From Symsagittifera roscoffensis (lineage: Eukaryota > Xenacoelomorpha > Acoela > Convolutidae), in contig NC_087062.1 of the NCBI RefSeq assembly GCF_963678635.1, forward strand, positions 59,226,129-59,290,128: a stretch of 64,000 nt of DNA. Reading direction: 5' to 3'. Below are positions 33,944 through 46,535 of the stretch, piece by piece. The notes beneath the pieces are model-generated. The model was given only the letters and a program-made list of their open reading frames with translations, was not told the DNA's origin and ran no database searches. Each line of letters opens with the position of its first letter. Position 1 is the stretch's first letter. Made by a program: the position numbers and the translations under genes.

Positions 33944-36900
33944 ATGAGCCACACTCAAAGTGACGAAAGTCCAGATGACGAAGCAGTTTTTCCCTTTCTT
34001 ATAGATTCACTCGATAATAGAGGACAACACTATTTTAGCAAGAACTTACTCGTAAATTTATTTGAACCAGGAATCAGCCCATGCAAAGCAAAATTCCCAG
34101 ATGTAAAAATCAAAAGACAAATTATAGAACATTATTTGAAAGACATATGTAATCTAACACAACAATATGGAATCTACACCATAGAATTCAGCACACCAAA
34201 TACATCCCATCGTAAATATGTAATTCAAACAGACGATATTGAACTAGAATTTTCAAAAGTACTCATAGAAAATATCAAAAGCATACAATATCATAATTCA
34301 CAAAGAGCAAACTCCATATTCACTAACGAAGTTTTTGCAGTAATATATAGTTATATATCTTTATTAGAAAAAACAGAAGTTCAAATCATATCACCAACCG
34401 AAACATCCAAACATACAAAAGTACGAAATGAAATCACAGTATTTACAACATTTCTACATATCATTCGCGAAAATTTCACTAAAGACGATGTTTCACAAAA
34501 CACTGAACATGATTTACAAAAGATTTTAGCATGGTTCATAAATGATAATTTCACCCACAATTTAGATTTAATTTCACAAGCAAGAAAAAATTTCAGATCT
34601 CAAAATACCAATGACGACACTGTTCTTTCAGAACAATCAGAGTACGTTTGGGACCCTGACTGGTCTCATCCAGCATTTCTAAATATCCCACAAGCTATCT
34701 CGAGTCAAGCAATAAGTACAATATCTTTTCACAGAGATTCTGTAAAAATAGTACCATTAATCATTGATGCAACACCATTGAATTATAATACACTTTTACC
34801 TGATACACGAAATAACATTTTGAATTCGACGGTCATACATAATGAAAACCTTAATGGAACCAGAAATCTTACACAACAAGATATTCAAACACCATCACAC
34901 TTCATAAATGAAGAAATCGTCCAAACAATAGCAACAACTACCCAACAGAGTATTTCACCAATACACCCCAAACTGACAACACCAAGGAATACAAATACAT
35001 CACTAACACAGGTAACCTTACAATCAACCGTAAAACTTTCGGTTGCTCCAAAATATTCACATATGGACTATCAAACGTATAGACCAATGACAATACCGTC
35101 AAAAACACGAAAACCGTTCACAAGAAACACTTTTGCAGAACATAATTATAATTATGCTCACAAAACAAGAACAAACCAACCTCGTCGAAAAAAATACACA
35201 AAATTTAAACCATGTATGTTCCCATTATTGGAATCTCCCAAAAACATCGACCAATTCGGTAAATTTTCCAGATAATCCACAACCTACACAGGATTATAGT
35301 GAAAATTACCCATTCTTTCAACAAAATAAAAATAAAAAACATACACCATATAATACCAACTATTTATCATCCGATGAAGATGATTATCACCAACCAGATA
35401 TTTTTGCACCATATACTAAAGAATATCGCACACAAAGACCACGACAACCTCAACCATCTCGAAATATGAAAATTTACCCACAAAACCCAACAGATGTACA
35501 ACATCCACAACAAATGCATACACAAAACCCATTTAACACACAATCTTTTCAACCAATACAACCACAAAACCCAATGTTAATGCATTCTTATCAACCAACA
35601 CAAATGCAAAAAGAAATACCGCTTCCCCATTACCTTCAGCAACATGAAATCACAAAAAATCAACTTTCTAATGTTTCACAAATGCCAAATGCCGCAGAAT
35701 CACTACAGATGACTATGAATCCATACCTCATGGGTGGATCATCAATAACATCGAATAAACCGTTAATGGTATTCACAGGAACAGACCCTGAATATTCTGT
35801 AGAAGATTATCTAAATGTAGTAACAGCAAATTTAATTTTAAAGATAGGACCCGAACCAATTATTACGCCACTACATCAAAATTGGATACATAGACGCACA
35901 GCATTAATACAAACAGCCCTAGATGGCGCAGCTCAAAAATGCTTTTCAGTATTACCCATAGAAATAAAATCAGACTGGAAAAGATTCACACAAGAATTTT
36001 CAAAAAGGGTTGATTCTGAAATAAACAAACAAACATCCGCAGACTACCAAATGAAACAATTAAACAATTAGCAGTACGAATCGAAACACTAGTTCGAAAA
36101 GCATATTCACTTAATACACATGATTACAAAAACACAAAAATGACAGAAATTTTAATGATGACCTTAACACCTCAATTAAGGAAAATAGCTATAAAAAAGA
36201 GAGCATCTCATCCTTCCTCAATTCGAAAACCAGATTTAGATTTTCGAAAATTAGTAGATAAAATAGAACAAGCAGAAATCACGATGAAACTCGAAAAAAC
36301 AGAAAATCTAAAACTACAATATGTTAATCGAATTGAAACAAATACTACACATATAAATAACATACAAGAATCAGACACAGACCTGATTGAAAAAATCACT
36401 GAAATACTAAATATCTACGAAAAACATCCAAACTTTAAAGGCAAACCATCCTTGAAAAAATGGTGTAATTATTGCAGACGATACGGACACAGTATTTCCG
36501 AATGTAGACAAAAACAACAAGACAATCAGAATAAACCTCAAAAGTACAAAGAACCAAATAAATCATTCTATCAATACATGAAAAAACACCAAAATCTACC
36601 AAACAAAAATATATATAGTAATAACAGTTCAGGAAAACCACTTCCGAGCAACTCAAATTACACAAGGTATAAATCACCATATAACTCAAGTTATAGAGGT
36701 AGATCACCCGAACGAGGAAATACACGAATTTTCTCACAAAATAGATATAATCGATCGAATAGCCAAAAAAACCAAAATAACTAGTCACGATTGAATTCCA
36801 ATACAACAGAATTTGTTTCTGGATCCAGTTCCCAATCAAACCCAAGGAATAGACAATATTCCAATAATCAATCACGAAACTCATCATACAACAGAAATAG

Positions 36901-37207
36901 AAACTATTCACATAATAGAAATAGAAGTTATTCAAACAATCGAAATCAGAATTACCCGAACAATCGATCAAGGAATAATTCATATAATAGATCAAACTAT
37001 CAGAGATCAAACGATAATTATCAAAACAGATCACGAAATAATTCACAAAATCGAAACTCAAGTTACAATAATCGATACAGAAAATATTCCCAGTCACCAC
37101 ACAGGAATAATAACCGTTATCTTGATTCTAAACATCGATACAGAAGTAGCACACCAAAACATCAAAGACACATTAATCAAGTGCAGACAAATGAAGAAAC
37201 AACTTAA
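33944..37207 (+). pseudogene. Gag of element A (frame-shifted)
   Basis: ATG at 33,944 (context aaaaaatgag) opens 443 codons to 35,275. Coding continues in another frame (about 35,210-36,071) with a Pro/Gln/Asn-rich stretch and a capsid-like region (VFTGTDPEYSVEDYL, later KRFTQEFSKRV), then shifts again near 36,060 to run through the zinc knuckle CNYCRRYGHSISEC (Cys-x2-Cys-x4-His-x4-Cys, about 36,463-36,505). A TAG at 36,782 interrupts the same frame, which resumes as an Asn/Arg/Ser-rich tail to 37,207. Gag packages the element's RNA; knuckle and basic tail bind nucleic acid. Confidence 0.85.
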
Positions 37208-37222
37208 GACCCCCCCCCCCCA

Positions 37223-38054
37223 GGTATTGATGACACAGGAAGTAACGAACTACAACTAAATCATATAAATTGTGAATCATCAGATACAGAAAGTGATACA
37301 GATAATACCATCTCTGTAAATATGATAACAGTCGAAAACGACTATGAACCTATCATATATGAACAACCTTTTACCTCACATATATATGAAAATCAATTGG
37401 AACTCCTTCACAATTACTATATTGGACACAGTGATACTACACAAAATACACAAGAAGTAAACGGATTAACACGGTAATTAAACCCGATATAAAAGACGAA
37501 ACACAAGGCTCAAACACAAAACATATTTATCAAAATATACAAAAAAAACAACCAAGAGAAAAAATTGGACAATTCCATTTCTCTTAGAAAGCCCAAGAAA
37601 CAAAGAATTTCAACCACTAGATCTTGAAATTGATTTTTTAATTGACTCAAGAGCAGAATCAAATATAATTAATATTCCCACATAGAATGAAATCGAAACA
37701 TTTCATCCAAAATTAACACCTCTTGAAACCTCTAGTAAATTAGCAACAGCAGAAGGATCAATATTAGTAAATTATGGAAAAATCCAATTATTTCTTCTCC
37801 CCACGAGAACAATGGAACAAAACAAACTTTTAAACAAACCGTTTAAACAAACATTTCATATTACTGACATTAAACACAATATCATTGGCATACCATTTAT
37901 ATCTAAACATATACCAACAATCAACATCTTAAATAGTAAAATACATATCAAAGATAAGTACACAAAAACAAAAAATACAGCCCTAACATTCTTCCAAAGA
38001 TTAAACAAACAACCAACCATTCTTCTCAAAATTTTACCCCATTTACAATCATAA
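37223..38054 (+). pseudogene. Aspartic protease region of element A
   Basis: A first open piece (37,223-37,475) is acidic and Ser/Asp-rich, probably the gag-protease link. The protease follows in another frame from about 37,570: DFLIDSRAESNIINI carries the catalytic Asp, but the usual Gly of D-S/T-G is Arg here. A TAG interrupts at 37,683. The second conserved block (KHNIIGIPFI) is near 37,870. Retroviral-type proteases cut Gag and Pol into mature proteins. This copy is unlikely to work. Confidence 0.7.
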
Positions 38055-38151
38055 ACGGAAACACCTGAAACCACTATCAGGAAATATAAACAATTTTTCA
38101 ATAAAACAAGTTCACCAGTATAAAAAAAGTGAAAATTAACAACAACTTTTT

Positions 38152-39643
38152 ATGTCAGACTTCGAATTTAAGCCTATCCACAAATTTTTCAAAATTACAA
38201 TCTCATCCATAAAATATTCAAAAAACACGAATTCCCACATCATTTCATTACACGTGTATAATAATACACCATATCAAGTAACATTACCCTCAGGACTTTT
38301 AGGATATTGTGAAAGGAATGCTACAATTTCACCTGTATATGAAATAGCCTACCGCGTTAATATTATACTCCAATTATTAGATATTTGCCAATCAACAATT
38401 CTTGACGAAGAATTATCCGTAAATAATATAATAAGTAATGAAAAACGAAACACAGATTACTTCACAAAAACACCATATTTTAAACCAACATTCAAAATAA
38501 CAAATTACACATAAGAACAAAAAAAATTTTTAACAATGTTTAATTTTGAACATTCACAGATTACACAAATTGAATTTGATAAATTAGCAAAACAACTGTT
38601 AGAATATTCAACAGTCTACGCAACATCAAAATTTGACGTTGGAAAAACTAGCTCATCACTACACCTCCCGTTAAAACCCGACGCAGTTTTCAAAAAACAA
38701 AGAGCCAGTAAAGTACCAATTCACTTACATGACAAACAGATTACTTGACATCTTAGAACAATACGAAATTATCTCACCAGTAAATAAGGAAGAACAACCA
38801 AAAGGTAACACTTTTATCAACCCTGTTTTCATTCTAGCAAAAGGTGAATCACTAAAAATAGCTTTGAACGCTAGATACCTCAATTCACTAAATGACGAAT
38901 CAAAATTCGATTGGCCTACTGAACCCATACAAGTTACCTTAACAAAGATAAATGGTAAATATTTCACAACCGCATATATGAATAGTGCTTATAATTCAAT
39001 GCCACTAGATGAACAATCACGACATTTAACACAATTTGTTAACGGAAATCAACAATATGAATTCAATCGCTTATTCTATGGTATATCCATAGGACCAGCA
39101 GCTTTTTCAGCCTTTATGAGTAAAATTTTTAGACCACTAATACTCAAGAAAAATGCAATCACATACTTAGATGATGTTTTCATGCAATCACAAACTAAAG
39201 AAGAAATGTTTACAGTTTTAGAACAGTATCATAAAATACTTCAGAACGAAAATCTGAAGGCAGCTCCCGATAAATCACACTTCTTTCTAACACGCGTTAA
39301 ATTTTTAGGACATAATATAGAACGAAAAACTATCACTCCCTTAAAATGACGCATTGATGCTATTCAAAAACTTCACCCACCTACAAATAAATAGAAAATC
39401 CAAGAATTCCTTGGAATGTTAAATTTCTTAAGTAAATATGTTTATAAAATGCAATTATACTTAAGACCATTCTATAATATCCTCAGACAACAAAATAATT
39501 TTGAATCGACCACTGAACATCAAACACGATTTGATGAAATTAAAAAACTTTTAACTGAACAAATTTCAAATACAATTCCAGATCCAAATGAACCATTCTA
39601 TGCAATGTGCGATGCTTCAAATTTGGACTACCCGAAATCTTAG
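38152..39643 (+). pseudogene. Reverse transcriptase and start of RNase H of element A
   Basis: Three pieces: 38,152-38,514 (linker), 38,536-38,748, then after a frame change near 38,740 the main RT frame 38,729-39,349. Seen: ALNARYLN, LFYGISIGPAAFSAFM and the YLDDVF active-site box near 39,167. The first catalytic aspartate block reads TTAYMNSAY, with Tyr where copies B and C have Asp. TGA at 39,347 and a TAG near 39,392 break the connection region. The frame reaches the RNase H start (FYAMCDASN) and then jumps to integrase sequence at about 39,621. Confidence 0.85.
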
Positions 39644-39752
39644 TTACAGATATTTCTAAGATTTCGGGTAGTCACTCGATGTTTCTACGCATACAACACT
39701 ATCATCACTACCAGAAACATTATCACTACCGTCAACACCATCATTAAGTCAA
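39626..39752 (+). other. Template-switch-like rearrangement in pol
   Basis: A perfect 17-base inverted repeat (39,626-39,642 and 39,657-39,673; arm GACTACCCGAAATCTTA) is followed by a 71-base exact copy (39,682-39,752) of 40,187-40,257, which belongs to the downstream third region. Around it, most of RNase H and the N-terminal half of integrase are absent compared with copies B and C. The pattern suits strand switching during reverse transcription or repair. Confidence 0.8.
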
Positions 39753-39872
39753 TTCAACACCATCAAGATAGTACAGAATTCATAAATAATGAAATCATCA
39801 CACTATGCCACTTATATAACATCAAACACAAACCACGTACATCTCATGCACCTTGGACAAACGGTATAAAAT
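39753..39872 (+). pseudogene. Integrase C-terminal core remnant of element A
   Basis: The frame reads EFINNEIITL and then RTSHAPWTNG before a TAG. In Ty3/gypsy integrases the third catalytic Glu lies shortly after a conserved S-x-x-x-x-x-T-N-G block, and this matches that region. The rest of integrase up to the third region is short and broken. Confidence 0.65.
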
Positions 39873-40071
39873 AGACAAATTATACATCCACGACGAAATA
39901 GAAATTTTCAAACCCCTAGAATTCATTTTGATATACCCCAATCACCAACACCAACTACTCCAGAAATTTCAAGTAGTACATTGCCAGACACTCCCAAACT
40001 ACTTTCACAACAGAGCACCTCAAACATACCCTCAGATTACTTAGGTTCAACACCAAAATCTAAACAAATAC

Positions 40072-43000
40072 GTGAAAATCCCTTTAACCCCCCCCCCCCC
40101 CCCGAATCCCACAGCACGACTACCTTATTGGACAACACACTCACATACAGAAGGTGAACCAAACTTAGTGAACGATCCAATAGATATTTCTACGCATACA
40201 ACACTATCATCACTACCAGAAACATTATCACTACCGTCAACACCATCATTAAGTCAAATTTCACCGACGCTTTTCCCTTCAAATTTCCCAAATAACCTCG
40301 ACGCCAGATATCGAGAACAATCATCAACATTTATCCCTTTACGACTAGACTGGAATACATTTGTAGCACCCCCACCCTTATTTGGACAACATCAAGATAG
40401 TAACCGACTCCACAGTTGGACACTCAACAGACTACAATATAGACAAGATATCCTCGAAGATATTCGTGAACACAATATTCAAATACTTCAACAAAATAGT
40501 CTCCAATTGAAATTCGAAATCACGATCAAACTTAACAACATTGTTCAACATCCCTACCCATTAGATCCACCAAATATAACAGCTCAATCGCTACCACCAC
40601 CATTTATAACAACTGAAGTAATATATAAATACGATAGATATACCAAAAACACAATTGGTCACATCACATTTTATAACCCATACTCAGGATTATCATACAC
40701 ATGTATATTCTAAAAATATTAACATTTCAACACATCTTTTTTAAAATATTTTCCGACTAATACACAAATCCTTCTCCTCGCACAAGACCCCAGGATTTAT
40801 TAGTAACACACTACGATTGTGAAGAAAACGAACAAAAAACACTACACAAATATGCAATAAATCAAGTATCACAATGCGAAACAGAACCACAAGCTATAGA
40901 AACTACAAATGTAATAGCAACATTGTACTCAAAAGCCCGAGCAACAACAGTCACAGGATATAAATTTACAGCAACATTTTCCGAAAAGAAAGTACACTGT
41001 TCGCAAGTTTTCAATTGAAATAAGAACCGACTTGATCACGAATCATTCTATCAAAGTAATATAGAACTACTTTTACATCTAAATCCCGATGATTGTAAAA
41101 ACGAACTACTCAGACTAAACATCAAAAGAAATAGAAACACAGACAAGAAAATAGTAAATTTCCAAGTCTTTGCCGATTCTGTACACCAAGCACAACTTGA
41201 AAGATATCAAGGACATATAAAACTAGACGAAAAATACCCATACAACGGCGCACACGGAAGATTAACTTATGACATACACGATAAACACTGGATACCACAC
41301 ATTGGAATAAATGACTCCTCAAACTGCAAAGCAGACACAAAAAACAAAGGATATCAAGAAATCATGTTTTTCGATTGGAAAATACAACTCGAAAAAGTAC
41401 AACTCACACGAGATTTATCTGATAACACAATATTCTATCAAGGAATTAGATTACCTTGCAAAAATGATCAAGGTTATTGTGACCCTACAACACGGACACA
41501 AGCAACAATTGTTTGATTTCCCGAAGATACATGCACAACATTCCAAGTAGCAAAAATACACGCTCGAATGATAAAATTTCATGAAAATTTTTTTTATAGA
41601 ATCAATTCCATACGAACAAGTAAATCCATCCCGAAAACAAAGTAATGATTTTAGAAATATTCATGATAAAGAAAATAAATTAACACGTTTCCAAATATAT
41701 CAAGAAACAGAAATTGCATGCAAATACAGAAATCCACTTTATAAGACGCAATATTCTGAAATACTTGTCGAATACGAAAAAGGTTTCGTCATGACCACTG
41801 GAAAATTAAAATTTAACCCTTATAACTTTCAAAAAAGCACAGGTCAACCTGGTGGAAAACTAAAGTCACATGACAGTAAAAGCACACGTTTACAAGAACT
41901 ATCACTAATGAATAACACCTATTTCGGTAATATTCATTACGATATTCACTTAGATATGAAGTTAGACTACACAATTAGTCGAATTTTTCCAAAAATGTCA
42001 CTCTCCGAATTAGAAAAACTTCACCAATTATGCGAATTGGAAAGAACACAAATCCTACAATCACTCGCACTAGCAGTACTAAAAATACCCTACGCAGGAT
42101 ACTTATTATCAGGTAACAGATCAAATTTTCTAGACTACGAAGGAAATATTTTATGGTTTTATACTTGTACCAAAAAAGTATCACCACTATATGTTTTTGA
42201 AGACAAACGTTGTTATAAAGAATCCCTATATTCTATAAAAATAAAGTACATTTTGTCGACACACTTTCAAGACGAACATATTTTTGGGATACCGCAGTCC
42301 CATGTGGATCAGAAAATAGCCACAATGTAGTACAATTGTATCCTGATGAAGATAAATACTATCTCCTTACACCATACCCTACGTTAACGCAATCACTCAA
42401 AAAATTTTCACCCGAAAGCATCAGAGCTATTGCTCGTAATCCAAATAGTGATTTACAATCAATTGGAATATATTCTAAATCAGATATCCAACATCACATT
42501 AGAACACAACAATTTCAAGAATTTTTAACACAAATGGACACAATACAAAGACAGTCAATTGACCAGAATTTAAGAAAACTTGCCGAAACCGCAGGATTTG
42601 CAGATATTTATACACAAGATTATAGCGGATATTTTAAAGACATTAAAGACTACATAGATTTAAACGGTGAAAAATACAGACCACAAGATATTTCACTTAT
42701 AAATACTTTCAGTTTTGTCACCCTAAAAAACTAGATTCTAGTTTTTCTAGGATGGCCCTATTACATCTTAGAAACATTAACTATCTTATACTCAATGTTT
42801 AATTTTATAGGATTTCTTTTCTCACTCTTGAAAGAAATCTATAACACATGCGCATTACACACACAAGTAAACAGACAAGCAAGTGTAGCACGTATACTGT
42901 TTGCAGGATTTTTTGGAATTTTTTCATCATCATTAAACAAAAAACTTCTAGATGCACAAATAAAAGAATATAACACAAAAATATCTACAAGACAAAACAC

Positions 43001-43170
43001 TTACGACGAGGAACACAATAATATAGAGATAACACCTACCGCACCACAGTTGCCACCCCTACCACAAAACCATTCATTATCATTAGTTCCCCGTAATTTC
43101 CGAAACCTAGCAATCACAAAAGATCGAAATTCTAGACCAAATATAGCACCAAGCCCCATCCAACATATAA
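40072..43170 (+). pseudogene. Env-like third region of element A (multiple breaks)
   Basis: The first frame (40,072-40,713) follows a 16-C run. Coding then continues in several frames: about 40,790-41,516 (TGA breaks near 41,018 and 41,514), 41,581-42,330 and 42,336-42,734 (TAG). It ends past a long hydrophobic stretch (SMFNFIGFLFSLL, near 42,795), a likely membrane anchor. Cysteines are scattered through the ectodomain-like part, including a CYKESL-type block near 42,215. Position after integrase, size of about 900 codons and the C-terminal anchor are typical of envelope glycoproteins of env-bearing Ty3/gypsy elements. I cannot assign the fusion class. Broken in at least five places. Confidence 0.6.
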
Positions 43171-43263
43171 TGACACATCATTCACAAAATGATAATACAT
43201 ACAAACAAATTATACACTGCATCATTCACAAAATGATAATACATACGAACAAATTATACACTG

Positions 43264-44459
43264 CATCATTCACACAATCATCCACATCCACCGAAACACC
43301 TAGTAGCACTCACCGAGCTTATCGCACTTTTAAACGAAAACTCCCGAATCACCCATTCCCGACCAAACCCGGAACAGCCTGCGAATATATTAATCACCCG
43401 CAACATACAAACACAAAAAATTTTCTTGCAATCACCTTACCCTCATTTCCACAATATACATTAAACACACCTAACGATACCAATGACACATGTAATTTTG
43501 TAGATGAACATGTTTTAATGCCAACACTTCATTGGACAGCTTATTATCATTTTACTAACCCCCTTTGCCTACCACTAACTAATACTCATGACAGCATAGA
43601 AAAGAACAAAGACATGTTATATAGACTCACTACAACACTAACACCTCGACAATTTACTTACGAATGATATAAAAAGTTATTAAAAACATTCACTGCACCC
43701 CGAGCTAACGAATTTACAATAGAATATTACGACCATAATATCATCCGACCTAATCAAGATCAATTTTTAGATGAAGACCGCTTCGCTAACCCGCATTTAA
43801 CAGAAAAATTTTTCATCGAAACATCATACGTATTCACACTTAATATTTTTGATAGAAAGTATGATCAAATCATTTCAGAATCACTAGCTGATATTCAAGC
43901 ATACGAAAGCTTCTATGACAAATTTCAGTTATTTTCACTAACCTTTCACTTTCTTTCACCACATGAACGCGATTTGCACTGTTCCCACGATATTATGTTA
44001 CGCACTAAACAAACCCACACATATACATACTATCGCTTTATACAAAATCATTTTGATTTGCATACCCCATCAAGACAACCTCACCATCGTTTTCAGTTTC
44101 TCAACTCAAAGTACACGTCACCATTTTTTCTTAATTTTACATATTGCATCAAAGATACAAACCTCCACGGCATCCTCCGAAACTATGACCCAGTTACCCA
44201 AATGTATATATTTTGTCCCATCACAAAGACCTTCAATGCAGAAAAATCCAGACCCTTCCTTATCCCGCATGAATTTATCCAGCCTATTGAAATACCAATA
44301 TTAGAATTCATTCACAATACTAAATATAATCATAAAATATATAACCTCATTCAAAAAACACCTTACGGGTTTGCAGTAGGCACCGAAGAACTAAAAACTA
44401 TTAAGCACTTTAATTGCTTTGGCCACTGCTACAAACTAAAAACATCATACGCATACTAG
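43264..44459 (+). pseudogene. Further unidentified coding region of element A
   Basis: After a 44-base tandem duplication (43,176-43,263), an open frame continues to TGA at 43,665 and, beyond it in the same frame, to TAG at 44,457. Total about 390 codons, rich in Thr/His/Phe/Tyr, with no membrane segment or motif I recognise (for example LMPTLHWTAYYHF). It may be a separate fourth gene or the extended tail of the env-like protein. Copy B does not reach this far. Confidence 0.4.
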
Positions 44460-46116
44460 CCAAATTACTAACAACATCAGATATGATACACGACATCTTC
44501 CCCCACGGCTTTTTCCCAGAAGATTAACAGGTAAGTATAATGTAAAAAACTCTTCACTAATAAATTAAAATTAGTACTAACCATTTTCTATCAAAGTTTC
44601 ATTTATATTTCTAGTCTTCACACCACGATCATCTACAAAACAGAAAAGAAAAATAAAAAAACAAACTTGTTAAATTCTCTTAAAATTCGTTAACTTCTTG
44701 CACTAAATAATGTAATAAAATTCATACCAAATGTAGTAATTTTATCTATAAATTATTTCTCCATAAAGCAGTAAACTTAATTACGATGAAAAATTATAAT
44801 TTTAAAATTCCCTAAACGCAGTAAAATTAAAATTCTATGCATTAAATTGATAAAATGAGAAAACAGTACTAACCTTTTCAAATATTTTCACTCGCACAAG
44901 AATTCTATCCAAACTCGCACAGCTCGCCCACGAAGAATTGTTTAAATAATGATTTTAAGTTTCAAGCTTTCACACTCAACAACTCTAACACATGATAACA
45001 AATTTCAAACTTTTCTCTAACCCGGTTGGAAAGGAATTATATACTAAACCAAACTAACCAACGCAGCTTACTAAACACCACAAATTAAAAAATAACAGCA
45101 TGACTAAGAAAAGAAAACCAACGGTACCCAAACCGGATTAACCCAGTTTAAAACTGGATAATTTATTCTTTTGAAGACTATTATAAAGTCTAAGAAAGAA
45201 ATAATAAAACACAAAAATCGCAAGACAAACCCATACCAAAAACAATTTGATTTTTGAAAAAAGGACACAACCAAAGTAACATAAGAAAGACCAACATAAA
45301 CCCAACATAAAACGTTATCACATAACAGGACCTCTCAAAGAAACAGCATGAAATCATACTCCCATTCCTGGCCTAACCCACCAGAGAGGACGTCCTGAGC
45401 ATGCTCTATAGCCGGCCTAACCCACCGCGCTACATCCACGCTTTGTGACCACACGCCTATTTTTAATAAGAGGTACTCAAGGGTGAGTAACTCTTCAAAA
45501 TAACCAAACTAAAACAAAACGCTTTTGTGAAAACGACTAACTAAATTCATGATTAAAAAATTGAATTAACATAATTTTATAAAATGTAAATCATACCTTG
45601 CAGTATATAGATCAATACACAACAACAAAGACGAACATCCAAAGACTAGATGATCCCATCACATTCGAACAAAAGAATGGCTAAGCACAACCGACATGCC
45701 GTCCTTAATCACAACTCAAAGGATTTGGAGTACGACTTGACTTCGCAGAAAAGGACTTCATTGAACTAGACCAATGACCACCTCGATGTTCAAGTATACG
45801 TACAGATCCGAGTTACAAGGCATCCCTTCCACACACGATCTTGACGCCATTCCCAGACGAGGTTGCACACAAAACAAGTTCTCTACATAATACAGAAAAA
45901 CCTGTCATAGCAAACCATTTTGAAATCGGATTGATTTCATTGGGGATCACAGTCGTTGTCAAAAGACGACGTAACAACTTCCTATCCCTAATTCCAGCGT
46001 CTTGGAACGTTCTTCTCCAAGAGGAACCGGACAAGAAAATGATGTTCGCCAAATACCAACGTTCATCATCCATCCTTCAAGTTACAGAAAGATAATTCTA
46101 AAAAAACTCTGTAAAC
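44460..46116 (+). other. 3' untranslated part of element A
   Basis: 1.66 kb of AT-rich DNA without a convincing gene between the last coding region and the 3' LTR. A 13-base direct repeat GGCCTAACCCACC occurs at 45,370 and 45,414. The minus strand at 45,432-45,415 reads TAGCGCGGTGGGTTAGGC, close to a tRNA-type A box (see findings). Small open frames at 45,813-46,095 occur on both strands and are not convincing. Confidence 0.45.
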
Positions 46117-46125
46117 AAGGATGGG
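46117..46125 (+). promoter_or_regulatory. Candidate polypurine tract
   Basis: AAGGATGGG directly abuts the TG of the 3' LTR. Retroelements prime plus-strand DNA from a purine-rich tract at this position; this one is short and interrupted by one T. Confidence 0.5.
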
Positions 46126-46535
46126 TGGAACCTGATCTAAACTACATTTTATAATTGGATAAATTGGATATTTTACCACTGTAAAATATTTGATATTAAC
46201 CAATCATAATCCATCTAACTAACAACCCACTTATTTTTAAGTGCTGGAATTACTTGTAATTTCAGCACCAGAGAGATTTGAATTTAACTTAGAAATTAGT
46301 TGCCTCTCCAAGAGAACTTCAGCAGTCGCAATAAGCCAGTATACTCTAGATCTATTGAGCCTAGCAGAGACTAGTTAAACACCCTGAGACTAGTAGATAT
46401 AAGAGTAAGATTAGGATCGGTATTAGACTAAGAAGTTGCACGAATCTATCCAGCCGAAAATAAGATAGCGTGACGAGCAGACGGTGTACCCTATCCGAAA
46501 TTACTCTATGAGTTAACCACATTGGTCATAACTCA
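46126..46535 (+). repeat. 3' LTR of element A
   Basis: 410 bases, TGGAACC...TAACTCA, matching the 5' LTR with about 15 substitutions and a 5-base deletion near 46,178. It is followed by the second ATCT (46,536-46,539) and then by the arm sequence gcatttcattc. Confidence 0.93.

Larger units (their letters stand above)
31833..46535 (+). mobile_element. LTR retrotransposon A (Ty3/gypsy-like with env-like region)
   Basis: 14.7 kb bounded by two LTRs and a 4-base target duplication. Order: 5' LTR, candidate PBS, a leader of about 1.7 kb, gag with zinc knuckle, protease, RT, RNase H, integrase remnant, env-like region, a further coding region, short polypurine tract, 3' LTR. RT before integrase plus an extra 3' region is the layout of Ty3/gypsy elements with env (as in errantiviruses and the Oikopleura Tor elements). 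It is inactive: frameshifts in gag, stops in protease and RT, active-site changes and a large rearranged deletion of RNase H/integrase. I count roughly 15 substitutions and one 5-base indel between the LTRs, so the insertion is not recent. Confidence 0.92.

Noticed and set aside
37195-37225. Programmed frameshift site at the gag-protease border
   Set aside because: The C run in A is an expansion of GACCCACC seen in copies B and C, and no standard slippery heptamer is conserved.
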